A model generated the notes under the pieces. The model was not told where the DNA came from. It did no database searches and was given only the letters and a program-made list of their open reading frames with translations. Below are positions 1-7,392 of a stretch of DNA of 43,741 nucleotides, in pieces. The DNA is from Candidatus Sulfotelmatobacter sp. (lineage in GTDB: Bacteria > Acidobacteriota > Terriglobia > Terriglobales > Acidobacteriaceae). The first letter of the stretch is position 1. The number at the start of each line of letters is the position of its first letter. The DNA lies in the NCBI GenBank assembly GCA_030038255.1, contig JASHPH010000001.1, positions 1-43,741 on the forward strand, written 5' to 3'. Both the position numbers and the translations under genes were made by a program.

Positions 1-1
1 A

Positions 2-1219
2 ATCCAGCGCGACGAGCCGCTTTTCGAAATCTCGACGGACAAGGTCGACGCGGAAATCCCTGCTCCAGCCTCCGGCGTTCTGCAGGAAATCAAGGTCGGC
101 GAAGGCACAACCGTCGGCGTGAACACCGTCGTCGGCACCATTGCGGTGGATGGCGAATCTGCCGCACCAGCGAAGGCCGCGCCCGCTGCCGAAAAGCCGG
201 CCGCCGCGAAAAAAGAAGAGAAAGCAGCGCCAGCTCCACCACCCGCACCAGTCGCCCCGTCTGCCGCTGCGGTCGTTCGTGCTAGAGAGGAGGAGGAAGC
301 GCGATCCTCTCCGCTCGTCCGCAAGATTGCCCGCGAACACGGCATCAGCCTGTCCCAAGTCCCAGGCACTGGGCTCGGCGGCCGCATCACCAAACAGGAC
401 ATCATGCAGTTCATCGAGAGCCAGGGGGCGGCTCAACCTGCTGCTGCGCCATCTGCGCCCTCTCAGCCTGTGGCCACTGCTCCTGCCCAACGGCCCGCCG
501 TGCCAGCTCCCTATCCCGGCGATCTCGTCCCCATGACGAACATGCGCAAGCTGATCGCCAAGCACATGATCGAGTCGCGGCGCACGAGCGCGCATGTTCA
601 CTGCATGTACGAAGTAGACTTCACCCGCATCGTAAACCTGCGCAACAAGCAGAAGGCTGGATTCGAGCAGCGCCACGGCGTCCGCCTCACCTACATGCCC
701 TTCTTCGTGCGCGCCGCCATCATGGCCCTGCAGCAGTGGCCGATCATCAACGCCAATATCGAGGGCGAGAACATCCGCTACCACCGCAACATCAACGTCG
801 GCATCGCCGTTGCGCTCGATTGGGGGCTCATCGTTCCCGTCCTGAAGAATGCCGGCGACCTCAATTTCCTCGGCCTGCAGCGCGGCATCACCGACCTTGG
901 CGAGCGGGCCCGCACCAAGAAACTCAAGCCAGAAGATGTCGAGGGATCGACCTTCACGGTCACAAATCCCGGCCAGTTCGGCGCCGTGTTCGGACTGCCC
1001 ATCATCAGTCAGCCCAATTCTGCCATTATGGGCGTGGGTGGCATCACGAAGATGCCGCTCGTCATTACCGATAAAGACGGCACGGATTCCATCGCCATCC
1101 GCTCTGTCGTCCACCTGACGCTCGGCTACGATCACCGCCTCATCGACGGTGCCGTTGCCGACCAGTTCATGGCGCAGGTAAAGAAGAATCTCGAGACTTG
1201 GAGCGAAGAAATCGGATAA
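2..1219 (+). CDS. 2-oxoacid dehydrogenase complex E2 (dihydrolipoyl acyltransferase), 5' end missing
   Basis: E2 core of a 2-oxoacid dehydrogenase complex, which moves the acyl group from lipoyl-lysine to CoA. The frame is open from the left edge, so the gene starts outside the window. The first codons encode the second half of a lipoyl domain, with the lipoylation lysine in TDKVD (Lys codon at 41-43). An Ala/Pro-rich linker follows, then a peripheral-subunit-binding domain (about nt 305-405, SSPLVRKIAREHGIS...GRITKQDI), a second Ala/Pro linker and the catalytic acyltransferase domain (about nt 520-1219). The catalytic HxxxDG motif is present as HRLIDG, with the His codon at 1133-1135. The sequence alone does not settle whether the substrate is pyruvate, 2-oxoglutarate or a branched-chain oxoacid, so I give no gene symbol. 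The GTG at 119 is internal and not a real start. Confidence 0.93.
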   Translation: MQRDEPLFEISTDKVDAEIPAPASGVLQEIKVGEGTTVGVNTVVGTIAVDGESAAPAKAAPAAEKPAAAKKEEKAAPAPPPAPVAPSAAAVVRAREEEEARSSPLVRKIAREHGISLSQVPGTGLGGRITKQDIMQFIESQGAAQPAAAPSAPSQPVATAPAQRPAVPAPYPGDLVPMTNMRKLIAKHMIESRRTSAHVHCMYEVDFTRIVNLRNKQKAGFEQRHGVRLTYMPFFVRAAIMALQQWPIINANIEGENIRYHRNINVGIAVALDWGLIVPVLKNAGDLNFLGLQRGITDLGERARTKKLKPEDVEGSTFTVTNPGQFGAVFGLPIISQPNSAIMGVGGITKMPLVITDKDGTDSIAIRSVVHLTLGYDHRLIDGAVADQFMAQVKKNLETWSEEIG

Positions 1220-1260
1220 GGCCCGAAGAAATCGGATAAGGCTCGCGGAAATCGGACAAG
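1201..1260. repeat. Three 20-nt tandem units spanning the E2 stop codon
   Basis: Three consecutive 20-nt units (1201-1220, 1221-1240, 1241-1260) share the core GAAATCGGAtAAG. The first unit encodes the last residues and the TAA stop of E2. The second is nearly identical to it, and the third is more diverged (GGACAAG instead of GGATAAG). This looks like a local tandem duplication of the 3' end of the gene. Confidence 0.8.
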
Positions 1261-1567
1261 TCCGAAAACCCCTCGTCGAAACCAGCGTGCCGAAGTACGG
1301 CGGGCGAGATGTCGCCGGCGAGAGTGTTGTGTGAGGCGGCTAGCAACGGAATCTATGCCCAATTGCATCCCACATTACCGCAGCCTGGAAAGCCATGTGG
1401 TACGGTGCCTGGTGGCATGGGCCTGTACGGACCTTGCTGATTCCGGTTGCGCCATCTACACTTACAGTTTTCTACTTTATTCAACGGCGTCTCCTGCGCG
1501 ACGGCAAACGCGCAGTCTGGACCAATACTGACGAGCAGTTCACTGGTGGGTTGCATGGGTAGGTTCG
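1261..1567. other. Intergenic region between E2 and lipoprotein gene
   Basis: About 300 nt with no credible ORF. The AT-richer stretch around 1455-1485 (TTACAGTTTTCTACTTTATTC) is the most promoter-like part, but I cannot assign a clear -35/-10 pair. A GGGTAGG ribosome binding site lies just before the ATG at 1568. Confidence 0.4.
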
Positions 1568-3949
1568 ATGAGTAGATTGCGTTCGAGCATGCCGTGGCTC
1601 GGCATGGCATTGATTACCGTCCTGGCGTTCTCCGGCTGCGGCGGACACAAGCCGCCTGGCGTCTCGCCATTCGCAGGAAGGGTGACCCTTATTCCCTCCC
1701 CGACCGCGTCGCTGCAGCAGGGCAGCGTAATTACGTTCACTGCTTCGGCCCAAAACGGCTCCGGTCAAAATGTGGCTGGAACCTTCACGTTTACGTCCAG
1801 CGATACCTCGATTCTGAATATCGCCCCCAACGGCGCCGCTTGCGGCGGCCACTGGGACGCCACCTTCAGCATCTGCACTCCGGGGGCAACCGGCCTGGCT
1901 TTGGTGACCGCCACCGCTTCCTCTTCATCGATCACCAGCGCAACCACGCTGGTCTACGTTCACCCGCCCATCGACAACATCACTGTGAACGGCATCCTGA
2001 TCAACGGTCTGGCCATCCAGGAGCCCTGCCTGTCACAGAGCGAAACCATGACGGTGGAGGCCCATGCCTTCAGCCAGGGCGTCGACATCACCTCGTCGGT
2101 GGGCCCGTTCATCTGGACGGCGAACAACAGCAGTGTGGGGAAGATTACTCCGTTGCTCGAAAATGTTTCCTACCAGGGTGTCACTTACAACGTCGCCACG
2201 AACCAGGCGACGGTCACCGCCGTTACGCCCGGCATTACCCAGATCTATGCCGAGGCCAGCGGTGTGTTCAGCACTTCGTTCCAGCAACCCCCGCCCGGCA
2301 CCAACCTGAATTACTTTGAGACGTGTCCCATCCAGAGCATTAAGCTGGAAGTGGGGCAAGCCGGCTCCGGGATAACCAGCTTCGAGGTCACCAAAGGGGG
2401 AACGACTCTCACGCAAACCATCGTAGCCACCGTCACCGATGTGATGGGGTTCACGTCTCTCCCCAACACCGATGGCGCGATTGTTCTGAGTAATATCCCG
2501 TTGACCTGGACCTCCTCGCAGTCTGGAGTGATCGCGCCGGGGTCGAACTGCACGCTCTCCTGTGCCGTGACCCTTCCCTCAACTGGCGCTGCAGCCATCA
2601 CCGCTTCGTGTTCGCCCCCCACTTGCAACATCGGGTTCCCGCTGACTCCCACAGGTCTTTTCCCGCCGCAGGCAGTCTATCCGGCCACAACTATCTCTGG
2701 CCTGGTGATCGGATCTACCGCTTCGGCCTCGATGCTGGCCAGCAGCTTTGGATGCTCCAGTTTGCCGCCCTCCACCTGCACGACTGCGTTTTACAACGTC
2801 GCGACAACGAAAGCTCAGGCGGGTAGCCCCAGCGCGGCGCCTTCTTCTCCCAACTCCCTGCTCTTCGACCTCGCAGGCGACAAGGCCTACATGGGCAGCC
2901 AATTCGGAGCGCTTGCAGTGGCTCCCGGAAATGTGGGCGGCACTAGCTCCCCATTTTCGCCGCTGAGTTCGGTGACTGGCCAGGTGTTGGCCGTGTCTCC
3001 CAAGGGAGACATGGCTGTCTTTTCGGACACCGTGCATTCTCCGAACCAGGTTTACATCACGATATCCTCGGGCCAATCGCTCAACGTTGTCGCGCTCAAC
3101 ATTAACGGAGCCTCGGCCGCGGGCTTTTCGCCGGACGAGTTGAAAGCCTTCATCTTCGGATTCGACAACAACGACAATCCGAATCTTTACGTGTATTCCA
3201 GCCTGCAATCTTTGCAGATCATCCGGCCGCTGGCGCTGCCGCAGGTGGACGCCATTGCTTTTTCCAATAACGGCGCCTTCGCGTATGTGGCGGAGTCTTC
3301 TCCGAGCACAGGCGCGGCAAGTCTCACTTTATTCGACACCTGCAACAATCAGGTGGCGGCCACGGTCGCTTTACCCGCGGCTGCCAAGGTCATGAAAGTA
3401 TTGCCCTCGCCGCTACTCAACGGCCTGGACACTTCCGGCTACCTCATCCCCAACGGCGAACACGTACTCATTCTCGACGCGACCGGCATTGATATCCTCA
3501 CGACCCAGCAGATGGGGACCGGCTGCCCCTTGACCGCGAGTTTCATCAGCGGCGCGCCTGCGCCCGTCCTGGTGCAACGCCTCCAGTTCGAGCAGGGGAC
3601 CGTCGAGGCCATTAATTTCTTCGTGTCTCCCGACGCCAGCACGATTTATGTGATGGCCAGCAACCAGAACTCAATTCTGACCTATTATTTCCCCGCCGCT
3701 GCCTGGGTCGGTGGCATCCCTCTGCACAACAACGCGGCGCCAGTGACCGGCGGGGCCACCATCGACACTGGGTTTATTCTGGTCGCCGGCAACGACGGCT
3801 TGCTGCACCAGGTGACGACCGGGCTAAACGGCAGCGACCTCATTCCATTTCAGTTTCCCAACTTGCCCGATATCCTGAATCCGTTTTGTATCGAGGGTGG
3901 ACTGACCGCCGGGCCATGTTCGTTCGATCTGCTGGTGGTGAAGCCATAA
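1568..3949 (+). CDS. Secreted lipoprotein with Ig-like (BIG2-type) repeats and a C-terminal beta-propeller
   Basis: Predicted 793-aa exported protein. The N-terminus has a short basic segment, a hydrophobic stretch and a lipobox-like FSGC, so it is probably lipid-anchored at about Cys24. Residues of roughly 35-370 are Ser/Thr/Gly-rich and form several repeats typical of bacterial Ig-like domains, with phrases such as 'ITFTAS', 'ALVTATAS' and 'TVTAVTPGITQIYAEASG'. Residues of roughly 380-790 resemble a YVTN/Lgl-type propeller ('LLFDLAGDKAYMGSQ', 'VSPKGDMAVFSD', 'FSNNGAFAYVAES'). Proteins of this build are common in Acidobacteriota; their function is mostly unknown, probably a cell-surface binding or scaffold role. 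The start is supported by GGGTAGG five nt before the ATG. It stands alone, convergent with nusB, with only 69 nt between the stop codons and no obvious terminator. Confidence 0.82.
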   Translation: MSRLRSSMPWLGMALITVLAFSGCGGHKPPGVSPFAGRVTLIPSPTASLQQGSVITFTASAQNGSGQNVAGTFTFTSSDTSILNIAPNGAACGGHWDATFSICTPGATGLALVTATASSSSITSATTLVYVHPPIDNITVNGILINGLAIQEPCLSQSETMTVEAHAFSQGVDITSSVGPFIWTANNSSVGKITPLLENVSYQGVTYNVATNQATVTAVTPGITQIYAEASGVFSTSFQQPPPGTNLNYFETCPIQSIKLEVGQAGSGITSFEVTKGGTTLTQTIVATVTDVMGFTSLPNTDGAIVLSNIPLTWTSSQSGVIAPGSNCTLSCAVTLPSTGAAAITASCSPPTCNIGFPLTPTGLFPPQAVYPATTISGLVIGSTASASMLASSFGCSSLPPSTCTTAFYNVATTKAQAGSPSAAPSSPNSLLFDLAGDKAYMGSQFGALAVAPGNVGGTSSPFSPLSSVTGQVLAVSPKGDMAVFSDTVHSPNQVYITISSGQSLNVVALNINGASAAGFSPDELKAFIFGFDNNDNPNLYVYSSLQSLQIIRPLALPQVDAIAFSNNGAFAYVAESSPSTGAASLTLFDTCNNQVAATVALPAAAKVMKVLPSPLLNGLDTSGYLIPNGEHVLILDATGIDILTTQQMGTGCPLTASFISGAPAPVLVQRLQFEQGTVEAINFFVSPDASTIYVMASNQNSILTYYFPAAAWVGGIPLHNNAAPVTGGATIDTGFILVAGNDGLLHQVTTGLNGSDLIPFQFPNLPDILNPFCIEGGLTAGPCSFDLLVVKP

Positions 3950-4018
3950 GGAGGGTGGGCGGGTTTCGCCTCGCTATGAGAGTGCAGCACTAAGGAGGGA
4001 TTGGGAGTGCGGTGACCG

Positions 4019-4435
4019 CTAGCCACTGCGTCCAAGCTCTTTTCCTACACTATCAAGGACCCCGTTAACGAAGTGCACCGACTCGGGTGTCGAAAACTTA
4101 CGCGCAATTTCCAGCGCTTCATTGATCACCACCGCCCGCGGCGTCTCCGGATACGCCAGAAATTCAGCGACGGCCGCACGCAACAGATTACGGTCCACCG
4201 CCGCCATGCGCTCCATGCGCCAGTGTTCGGCGTGACGCTCGATCAGGCCGTCAATCTCGCTGCTTCGGTCGGTGGCAACGCGAAACAGGTCCTCGGCAAA
4301 CCCCCGCACCTCGGCGCTAGCCGTCCCATGCTCGGCCCAGAACGTCCGCCGCACCTCCTCAGCGTTCTGCTTGCCCATGTCGGACTGGAACAGCATCTGC
4401 AGCGCCAGTTCCCGTGATTTCCTTCGAGTGCCCAT
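4019..4435 (-). CDS. nusB: Transcription antitermination factor NusB
   Basis: 138-aa protein of normal NusB length. The N-terminus (GTRRKSRELALQMLFQSDMG) is the typical RNA-binding helix with the conserved arginines. The C-terminal part (LLRAAVAEFLAYPETPRAVVINEALEIARKFSTPESVHFVNGVLDSV) matches the family signature. NusB with S10/NusE binds boxA RNA and prevents premature termination in rRNA operons. The gene lies downstream of ribH on the same strand, a very common ribH-nusB order. The 95-nt gap to ribH holds a double palindrome (4446-4486), so ribH/nusB read-through could be affected by RNA structure there. Confidence 0.95.
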   Translation of the reverse strand: MGTRRKSRELALQMLFQSDMGKQNAEEVRRTFWAEHGTASAEVRGFAEDLFRVATDRSSEIDGLIERHAEHWRMERMAAVDRNLLRAAVAEFLAYPETPRAVVINEALEIARKFSTPESVHFVNGVLDSVGKELGRSG

Positions 4436-4445
4436 AGCTTGTGTA

Positions 4446-4486
4446 GGGACGGACGAATTCGTCCGTCCCGCGGGCGCGAGCCCGCG
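4446..4486. repeat. Double palindrome: dispersed 24-bp perfect palindrome plus GC hairpin
   Basis: 4446-4469 is a perfect 24-bp palindrome with arms GGGACGGACGAA/TTCGTCCGTCCC. It is followed at once by a second hairpin (CGCGGGC-gcga-GCCCGCG, 4469-4486). The first palindrome plus its flanks (about 30 nt) recurs with one mismatch at 16017-16040 inside another gene, so it is a dispersed repeat. Here it separates ribH from nusB. Confidence 0.85.
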
Positions 4487-4530
4487 TTATTCATTTGAGT
4501 CTGCAGTCGTCAGTGTAATGCAGGAAGGAA

Positions 4531-5124
4531 CTACTTGCGCTTTTTTGCACGCTCAACTTTAGCGTTGTCATTCCGACGCTTCGCCGAGCGAGAAGGAGGA
4601 ACCTGCTTTTTCCTGACCACTGACTGCTGAGTGCTGACTGCCGTTTTCAACGATGCCATCTCCACCGCGGCCAGCGCCGCTTCGAACCCCTTGTTCCCCA
4701 TTTTCAGCCCGGCGCGATCGATGGCCTCTTCCAGTGTGTCGCAAGTCAGAACGCCGAACGCGTGCGGAACGCCCGTCTCCTGCGCCGACTGCCCAATCCC
4801 GCGCGTGACCTCGTTCACGATGACGTCATAATGCGCCGTGTCCCCGCGCAACAGACAACCGATGCAGATGATGGCATCGTATTTCTTTGTCTCGGCGAGT
4901 GTGCGCGCGGCGGAGGGAATCTCAAACGCTCCCGGCACCCGCACCACGGCAATGTCTTTCTTCTTCGCGCCGGTTCGCAGCAAGCCATCGCATGCGCTCA
5001 GCAACAACCGCTCCGTGATAAATGCATTGAATCGCGAGACCACAACCGCGAAACACTTTCCCGACGCGTCCAGCTCCCCTTCGATCGCGGCAACCGCCGG
5101 CGCCGGAGGCTTTTCGACTTTCAA
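4531..5124 (-). CDS. ribH: 6,7-dimethyl-8-ribityllumazine synthase
   Basis: Penultimate step of riboflavin synthesis: condenses 5-amino-6-ribitylamino-uracil with 3,4-dihydroxy-2-butanone 4-phosphate. The core shows the family landmarks: VVVSRFNAFITERLL, VRVPGAFEIPSAAR, CIGCLLRGDTAHYDVI and GIGQSAQETGVPHAFGVLTCDTLEEAIDRAG. The core is about 150 residues, and there is an extra Lys/Arg-rich tail of about 35 residues (ending AKKRK) beyond the usual end. The start is uncertain. I chose the TTG at 5124 because GGAGAAG lies just upstream; an ATG at 5196 is also in frame but lacks a ribosome binding site, and the reading frame before it runs through a dispersed repeat. Upstream neighbour is the enoyl-CoA hydratase gene, which ends at 5211; nusB follows. 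Confidence 0.9.
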   Translation of the reverse strand: MKVEKPPAPAVAAIEGELDASGKCFAVVVSRFNAFITERLLLSACDGLLRTGAKKKDIAVVRVPGAFEIPSAARTLAETKKYDAIICIGCLLRGDTAHYDVIVNEVTRGIGQSAQETGVPHAFGVLTCDTLEEAIDRAGLKMGNKGFEAALAAVEMASLKTAVSTQQSVVRKKQVPPSRSAKRRNDNAKVERAKKRK

Positions 5125-5133
5125 TTTGATTTT

Positions 5134-5213
5134 CTTCTCCGTGACTCCGTGTCTCCGTGGTGAACTTAATTTGGATCCGTGTCTGTCTGCGTGCATCCGT
5201 GGCGAAGAAGTTA
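5134..5213. repeat. CACGGAG-type dispersed repeat between ech and ribH
   Basis: Read on the minus strand, the segment begins with the TAA stop of the enoyl-CoA hydratase gene (TAACTTCTTCGCCACGGAT). It continues with several CACGGA units and ends ACCACGGAGACACGGAG just before the ribH start. The same arrangement is found at 6435-6501 after the dehydrogenase gene. Related CACGGAG/CACAGAG strings occur at 9613-9640 and 26655-26705. Confidence 0.7.
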
Positions 5214-5993
5214 TTTGCCTTTGAATTGCGCCGGTCGCTTCTCCAGAAACGCCTTCGTTCCTTCGGTCTTGTCTTCCGTCGCGCAGCACACGCCGAACAG
5301 CGTCGCCTCCAGATACAGCCCCTCGGCGAGGGTCATCTCCATGCCTTTGTTAACGGCTTCCATCGCATACTGCACCGCCAATGGGGCGTTCGCGATGATC
5401 TTCGCCGCGATTGCCTCGGCGCGCGGAATCAGATCGGCAGGCGCCGTCACTTCGTTCACCAGCCCGATGCGATGCGCCTCCTGCGCCGTGATCATTTCGC
5501 CGGTCAGCACCTGTTGCATGGCGAGTCCTTTGCCGATCAGCCGCGGCAGCCGCTGCGTCCCGCCGTAGCCCGGGATAATGCCCAGCTTCACCTCAGGCTG
5601 GCCGAGTTTCGCACTCTCGCTCGCCAGGCGCATGGTGCAGGCCATGGCGATCTCGCAGCCGCCGCCGAGCGCGAAGCCGTTGATGCACGCAATCACCGGC
5701 TTGCCCAGATTCTCAATCAAATTGAGCACCGACTGCCCGCGATGCGTATATTCCTTGCCGCTGACCGCATCGTGCTTGGACAGTTCGCCGATGTCGGCGC
5801 CAGCAATAAACGCCTTCTCACCCGCGCCGGTAAAAATAACGACGCGAATCGCCTTGTCGCTCTTGATATCATGAAACACCGCTCGCAACTCCTCCATGGT
5901 GGCCATGTTCAGCGCATTGAGCACCTTCGGCCGGTTGACGGTAACGTACGCAATCGCATTTTTCTTTTCGAAAATGATGTTTTCGAAGTTCAT
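5211..5993 (-). CDS. Enoyl-CoA hydratase/isomerase family protein (crotonase)
   Basis: 260-aa crotonase-fold enzyme that adds water across the double bond of a 2-enoyl-CoA. The oxyanion-hole motifs AFIAGADIGEL and NGFALGGGCEIAMACTMRLA are intact. Both catalytic glutamates are in the expected region (GQPEVKLGIIPGYGGTQRLPRLIGKGLA). The substrate is probably short-chain, as for crotonyl-CoA. The ATG at 5993 is preferred over an ATG 24 nt upstream because GGAAGG sits 8 nt before it. It belongs to the minus-strand cluster with the thiolase and 3-hydroxyacyl-CoA dehydrogenase, which together make a short-chain beta-oxidation or acetoacetyl-CoA/crotonyl-CoA route. Its stop codon is the first codon of a dispersed repeat. 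Confidence 0.93.
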   Translation of the reverse strand: MNFENIIFEKKNAIAYVTVNRPKVLNALNMATMEELRAVFHDIKSDKAIRVVIFTGAGEKAFIAGADIGELSKHDAVSGKEYTHRGQSVLNLIENLGKPVIACINGFALGGGCEIAMACTMRLASESAKLGQPEVKLGIIPGYGGTQRLPRLIGKGLAMQQVLTGEMITAQEAHRIGLVNEVTAPADLIPRAEAIAAKIIANAPLAVQYAMEAVNKGMEMTLAEGLYLEATLFGVCCATEDKTEGTKAFLEKRPAQFKGK

Positions 5994-6158
5994 AAGTTCA
6001 ACCTTCCGCGGATTCACGCGGATGAAAACGAATCAAAATGGCTTGCCGGTGGTTCGCTGTCGGATGATTCGCTCTCGTATGGTCTCCGGAGGGACCTCAA
6101 TTCTGACTTCAACGACTACTCTGCGTTCCGCCTTAGAGTAGGGTCCCCGCCTGCCCTG

Positions 6159-6431
6159 TCACAATACGTAATCGACCTCGATGCGGCGTCCCACCTTGTA
6201 ATATCTGTCATCGTTCCCCGAACGCCCGTAGCGGCTCCAGTTCATCTCCCCGCCAGAATCGCAGCGCATTGTGAATTCGGGCCAGTCATTCATGCTTCCC
6301 ATGTAACGCCTGGTGATGACGCCCGCACAGGTCTGTATGGGCTGTTCGGCGGACGAGACCACTCGCCAGTCATCTGCATGTGTCTGATCATCCTTGAGGC
6401 TGTAGACAACTCGCAACGGGGCCCGAGTCAC
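6159..6431 (-). CDS. Small hypothetical protein, 90 aa
   Basis: I do not recognise this protein. It is 90 residues, starts with GTG and has a strong ribosome binding site (GGAGG, 6 nt spacing). It is rich in Arg, Asp, Tyr and Trp, with two Cys (in QTCAGV and MRCDSG), has no signal peptide or membrane segment, and ends in a basic/aromatic stretch (DRYYKVGRRIEVDYVL). It lies in the gap between the dehydrogenase and hydratase genes, same strand, inside the CoA cluster. The ribosome binding site is formed by the end of a CACGGAGG-type dispersed repeat. It may be a genuine small gene or a remnant; composition and start signals favour a gene, but conservation has not been tested. Confidence 0.45.
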   Translation of the reverse strand: MTRAPLRVVYSLKDDQTHADDWRVVSSAEQPIQTCAGVITRRYMGSMNDWPEFTMRCDSGGEMNWSRYGRSGNDDRYYKVGRRIEVDYVL

Positions 6432-6434
6432 AAC

Positions 6435-6501
6435 CTTCCTCCGTGGTGAAACTGCCTTTCAATCCGCGTTCATCCGCTTAAATCCGTGGCCAAAGAAGTT
6501 A
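6435..6501. repeat. CACGGAG-type dispersed repeat after the dehydrogenase stop codon
   Basis: On the minus strand the segment starts with the TAA stop of the 3-hydroxyacyl-CoA dehydrogenase (TAACTTCTTTGGCCACGGAT). It continues with CCACGGATTTAAGCGGAT-like units and ends TTCACCACGGAGGAAGG, which is the ribosome binding site of the 90-aa ORF. Layout and both ends match the repeat at 5134-5213. Confidence 0.7.
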
Positions 6502-7392
6502 CAATTCTTGCGCCCTTGGCTTCTCCGGGTCCGAGTAATCATAGAATCCCTTGCCCGACTTCCGCCCGTACCACCCTGCCATCACTAGCCGCTTCAAGAG
6601 CGGTGGCGATGCGAACCGCCGCTCCTTGAACTCGTCGTACATCACGTGCGTGATGTAGTACGTCGTGTCGAGCCCGACGAAATCCAGCAGCGTAAACGGC
6701 CCCATCGGATACCCGCAGCCCAGCTTCATCGCGTTGTCGATGTCCTCAATCGACCCGACGCCCTCTTCATATGCGCGGATCGCATCGAGCAGATACGGTA
6801 CCAGCAGCCGGTTCACGATGAACCCGGTCTTGTCCGACGTGCGCACCGGAACCTTGCCCAGCTTTTTCGCGAACTCGTACGCCGTCTCGTAAACGGCATC
6901 GGCGGTCGCTATCGTGCGCACCACTTCCACCAACTTCATCAGCGGCACGGGATTAAAAAAGTGCAGTCCGATGAACCGCTCCGGCCGCTTGGTCGCCGCC
7001 ATCAATTCGGTGATCGAAATAGAAGAAGTGTTCGACGCGAAGATGGCCCCTTTTTTCACGATCTCATCGAGCGAGCCGTACATCTCCCTCTTCTGCGGAA
7101 CGTTCTCGATGATCGCCTCAATCACAATGTCGCAATCGGCCAGGTCAGCCTTGTTCGTCGTGCCTTTGAGTCGCGCCCGCGCCGCATCTTTCTGTTGCGC
7201 CGTGATCCCGCCCTTCTCGACCGGCCGCTCGGCAAACTTGGCCAGCGATTTCTCAATCCCGGCGAATCCCTTGTCGAGAAACTTCTGCTCGACCTCCAGC
7301 ACCGTAACGTCGAATCCAGCCATCGCGCAAACCTGCGCAATGCCAGAACCCATCAACCCACAACCCAGAACACCAACTTTCTTAATCGTCAT
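6499..7392 (-). CDS. 3-hydroxyacyl-CoA (3-hydroxybutyryl-CoA) dehydrogenase
   Basis: 297-aa NAD(P)-dependent dehydrogenase that interconverts 3-hydroxyacyl-CoA and 3-oxoacyl-CoA. The N-terminal Rossmann motif GVLGCGLMGSGIAQVCAMAG is clear. ASNTSSISITELMAAT, the catalytic-histidine motif GLHFFNPVPLMKLVEVV, and NRLLVPYLLDAIRAYEEGVGSIEDIDNAMKLGCGYPMGPFTLLDFVGLD are all typical of single-domain Hbd/PaaH proteins. The ATG at 7392 begins MTIKKVGVLG, as expected; the longer ORF upstream is spurious. The start overlaps the end of the PIN-domain gene by 11 nt, suggesting translational coupling. Works with the thiolase and hydratase of the same cluster. Confidence 0.95.
   Translation of the reverse strand: MTIKKVGVLGCGLMGSGIAQVCAMAGFDVTVLEVEQKFLDKGFAGIEKSLAKFAERPVEKGGITAQQKDAARARLKGTTNKADLADCDIVIEAIIENVPQKREMYGSLDEIVKKGAIFASNTSSISITELMAATKRPERFIGLHFFNPVPLMKLVEVVRTIATADAVYETAYEFAKKLGKVPVRTSDKTGFIVNRLLVPYLLDAIRAYEEGVGSIEDIDNAMKLGCGYPMGPFTLLDFVGLDTTYYITHVMYDEFKERRFASPPLLKRLVMAGWYGRKSGKGFYDYSDPEKPRAQEL

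Noticed and set aside
1320..1531. 66-codon plus-strand frame before the lipoprotein gene
   Set aside because: No ribosome binding site, poor composition and no similarity; treated as non-coding leader.
2033..3208. Several 100-200-codon frames on the minus strand inside the lipoprotein gene
   Set aside because: Antisense shadows. The lipoprotein frame has a signal peptide, lipobox and domain pattern.
4490..4530. FMN riboswitch or other leader RNA around ribH/nusB
   Set aside because: No RFN-element-like conserved blocks upstream of ribH; the only structures are the dispersed palindromes.
5157..6449. 430-codon open frame on the plus strand opposite the hydratase region
   Set aside because: Runs antisense to the crotonase gene and through a repeat. 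The protein has no motifs, while the opposite strand has an intact enzyme.
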